From: Crenobacter caeni
Lineage (GTDB): Bacteria > Pseudomonadota > Gammaproteobacteria > Burkholderiales > Chromobacteriaceae
Assembly (NCBI RefSeq): GCF_010435965.1
Contig: NZ_JAAGAA010000006.1
Location: 186,001-250,000 of the forward strand
Reading direction: 5' to 3'
DNA: 64,000 bases
Numbering within the stretch: position 1 is the first letter of the stretch; every line of letters starts with the position of its first letter. Positions 62,207 to 64,000 of the stretch are shown in pieces. The translations under genes were made by a program, and so were the position numbers. The notes under the pieces were generated by a model. The model did no database searches and had not been told where the DNA came from. It saw only the letters and a program-made list of their open reading frames with translations.

Positions 62207-64000
<1,794 letters not shown>

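Overview
The window is about 64 kb of high-GC (roughly 65%) chromosomal DNA. It is densely coded, has no insertion sequences or CRISPR array, and has short intergenic gaps. Gene content suggests a betaproteobacterium, most likely of the Neisseriales (Chromobacteriaceae-like): a ccoNOQP-ccoGH block behind an FNR/ANR-type site, a B12-dependent ribonucleotide reductase, a PutA without the N-terminal DNA-binding domain, an ESPR-type autotransporter, a FimV-like LysM protein and tryptophanase. The genus is inference; no 16S or marker search was possible.

Layout. 1-1251: end of an amino-acid antiporter with an ornithine/alanine-type racemase. 1550-7544 (minus): a tightly packed run of adenine deaminase, a Cys-rich DUF1289/CWC protein, UspA, a CaCA antiporter and a PMCA-like Ca2+ ATPase. 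7545-12401: an intergenic stretch with hairpins and a broken uspA, then a FimV-like LysM protein and a lipoprotein with a zinc-peptidase motif that I cannot assign to a family. 12476-22078: LivJ-type binding protein, PutA, Tag glycosylase, YpfJ-type metallopeptidase and class II ribonucleotide reductase. 22620-30787: an ImpA-like (M60-like) lipoprotein metalloprotease, a DUF748 protein flanked by a diverged direct repeat, and a glutamine-synthetase-like enzyme. 30825-35458 (minus): outer-membrane factor, EmrA, EmrB and PagL as one operon. 35590-40515: small membrane protein, TerB/DUF697 protein, an NhaC-family transporter behind a lysine riboswitch, a CYTH phosphatase and a lipoprotein hydrolase. 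40527-47125: autotransporter, divergent 7TMR-DISM sensor kinase and a convergent, overlapping response regulator. 47259-47348: tRNA-Ser(CGA). 47403-52819 (minus): M61 peptidase, PepN and an EamA transporter. 53220-58873: cbb3 oxidase, CcoG, FixH and a YbaY-type lipoprotein. 58935-62147: tryptophanase with a putative TnaC leader peptide, divergent from a POT peptide transporter. 62207-64000: ClpB, cut by the window edge.

Common themes are peptide and amino-acid use (PepN, M61, POT, PutA, LivJ, tryptophanase, lysine transport), microaerobic respiration and a remodelled outer surface (autotransporter, two lipoprotein metalloproteases, PagL). The strongest new observations are an unannotated 34-codon TnaC-like leader (Trp20, Asp24, Pro32), the lysine riboswitch that re-labels the NhaC-family gene as a lysine transporter, the unclassified zincin lipoprotein, and direct repeats between the autotransporter and its probable sensor kinase. 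All calls come from reading the sequence; no database search was run.
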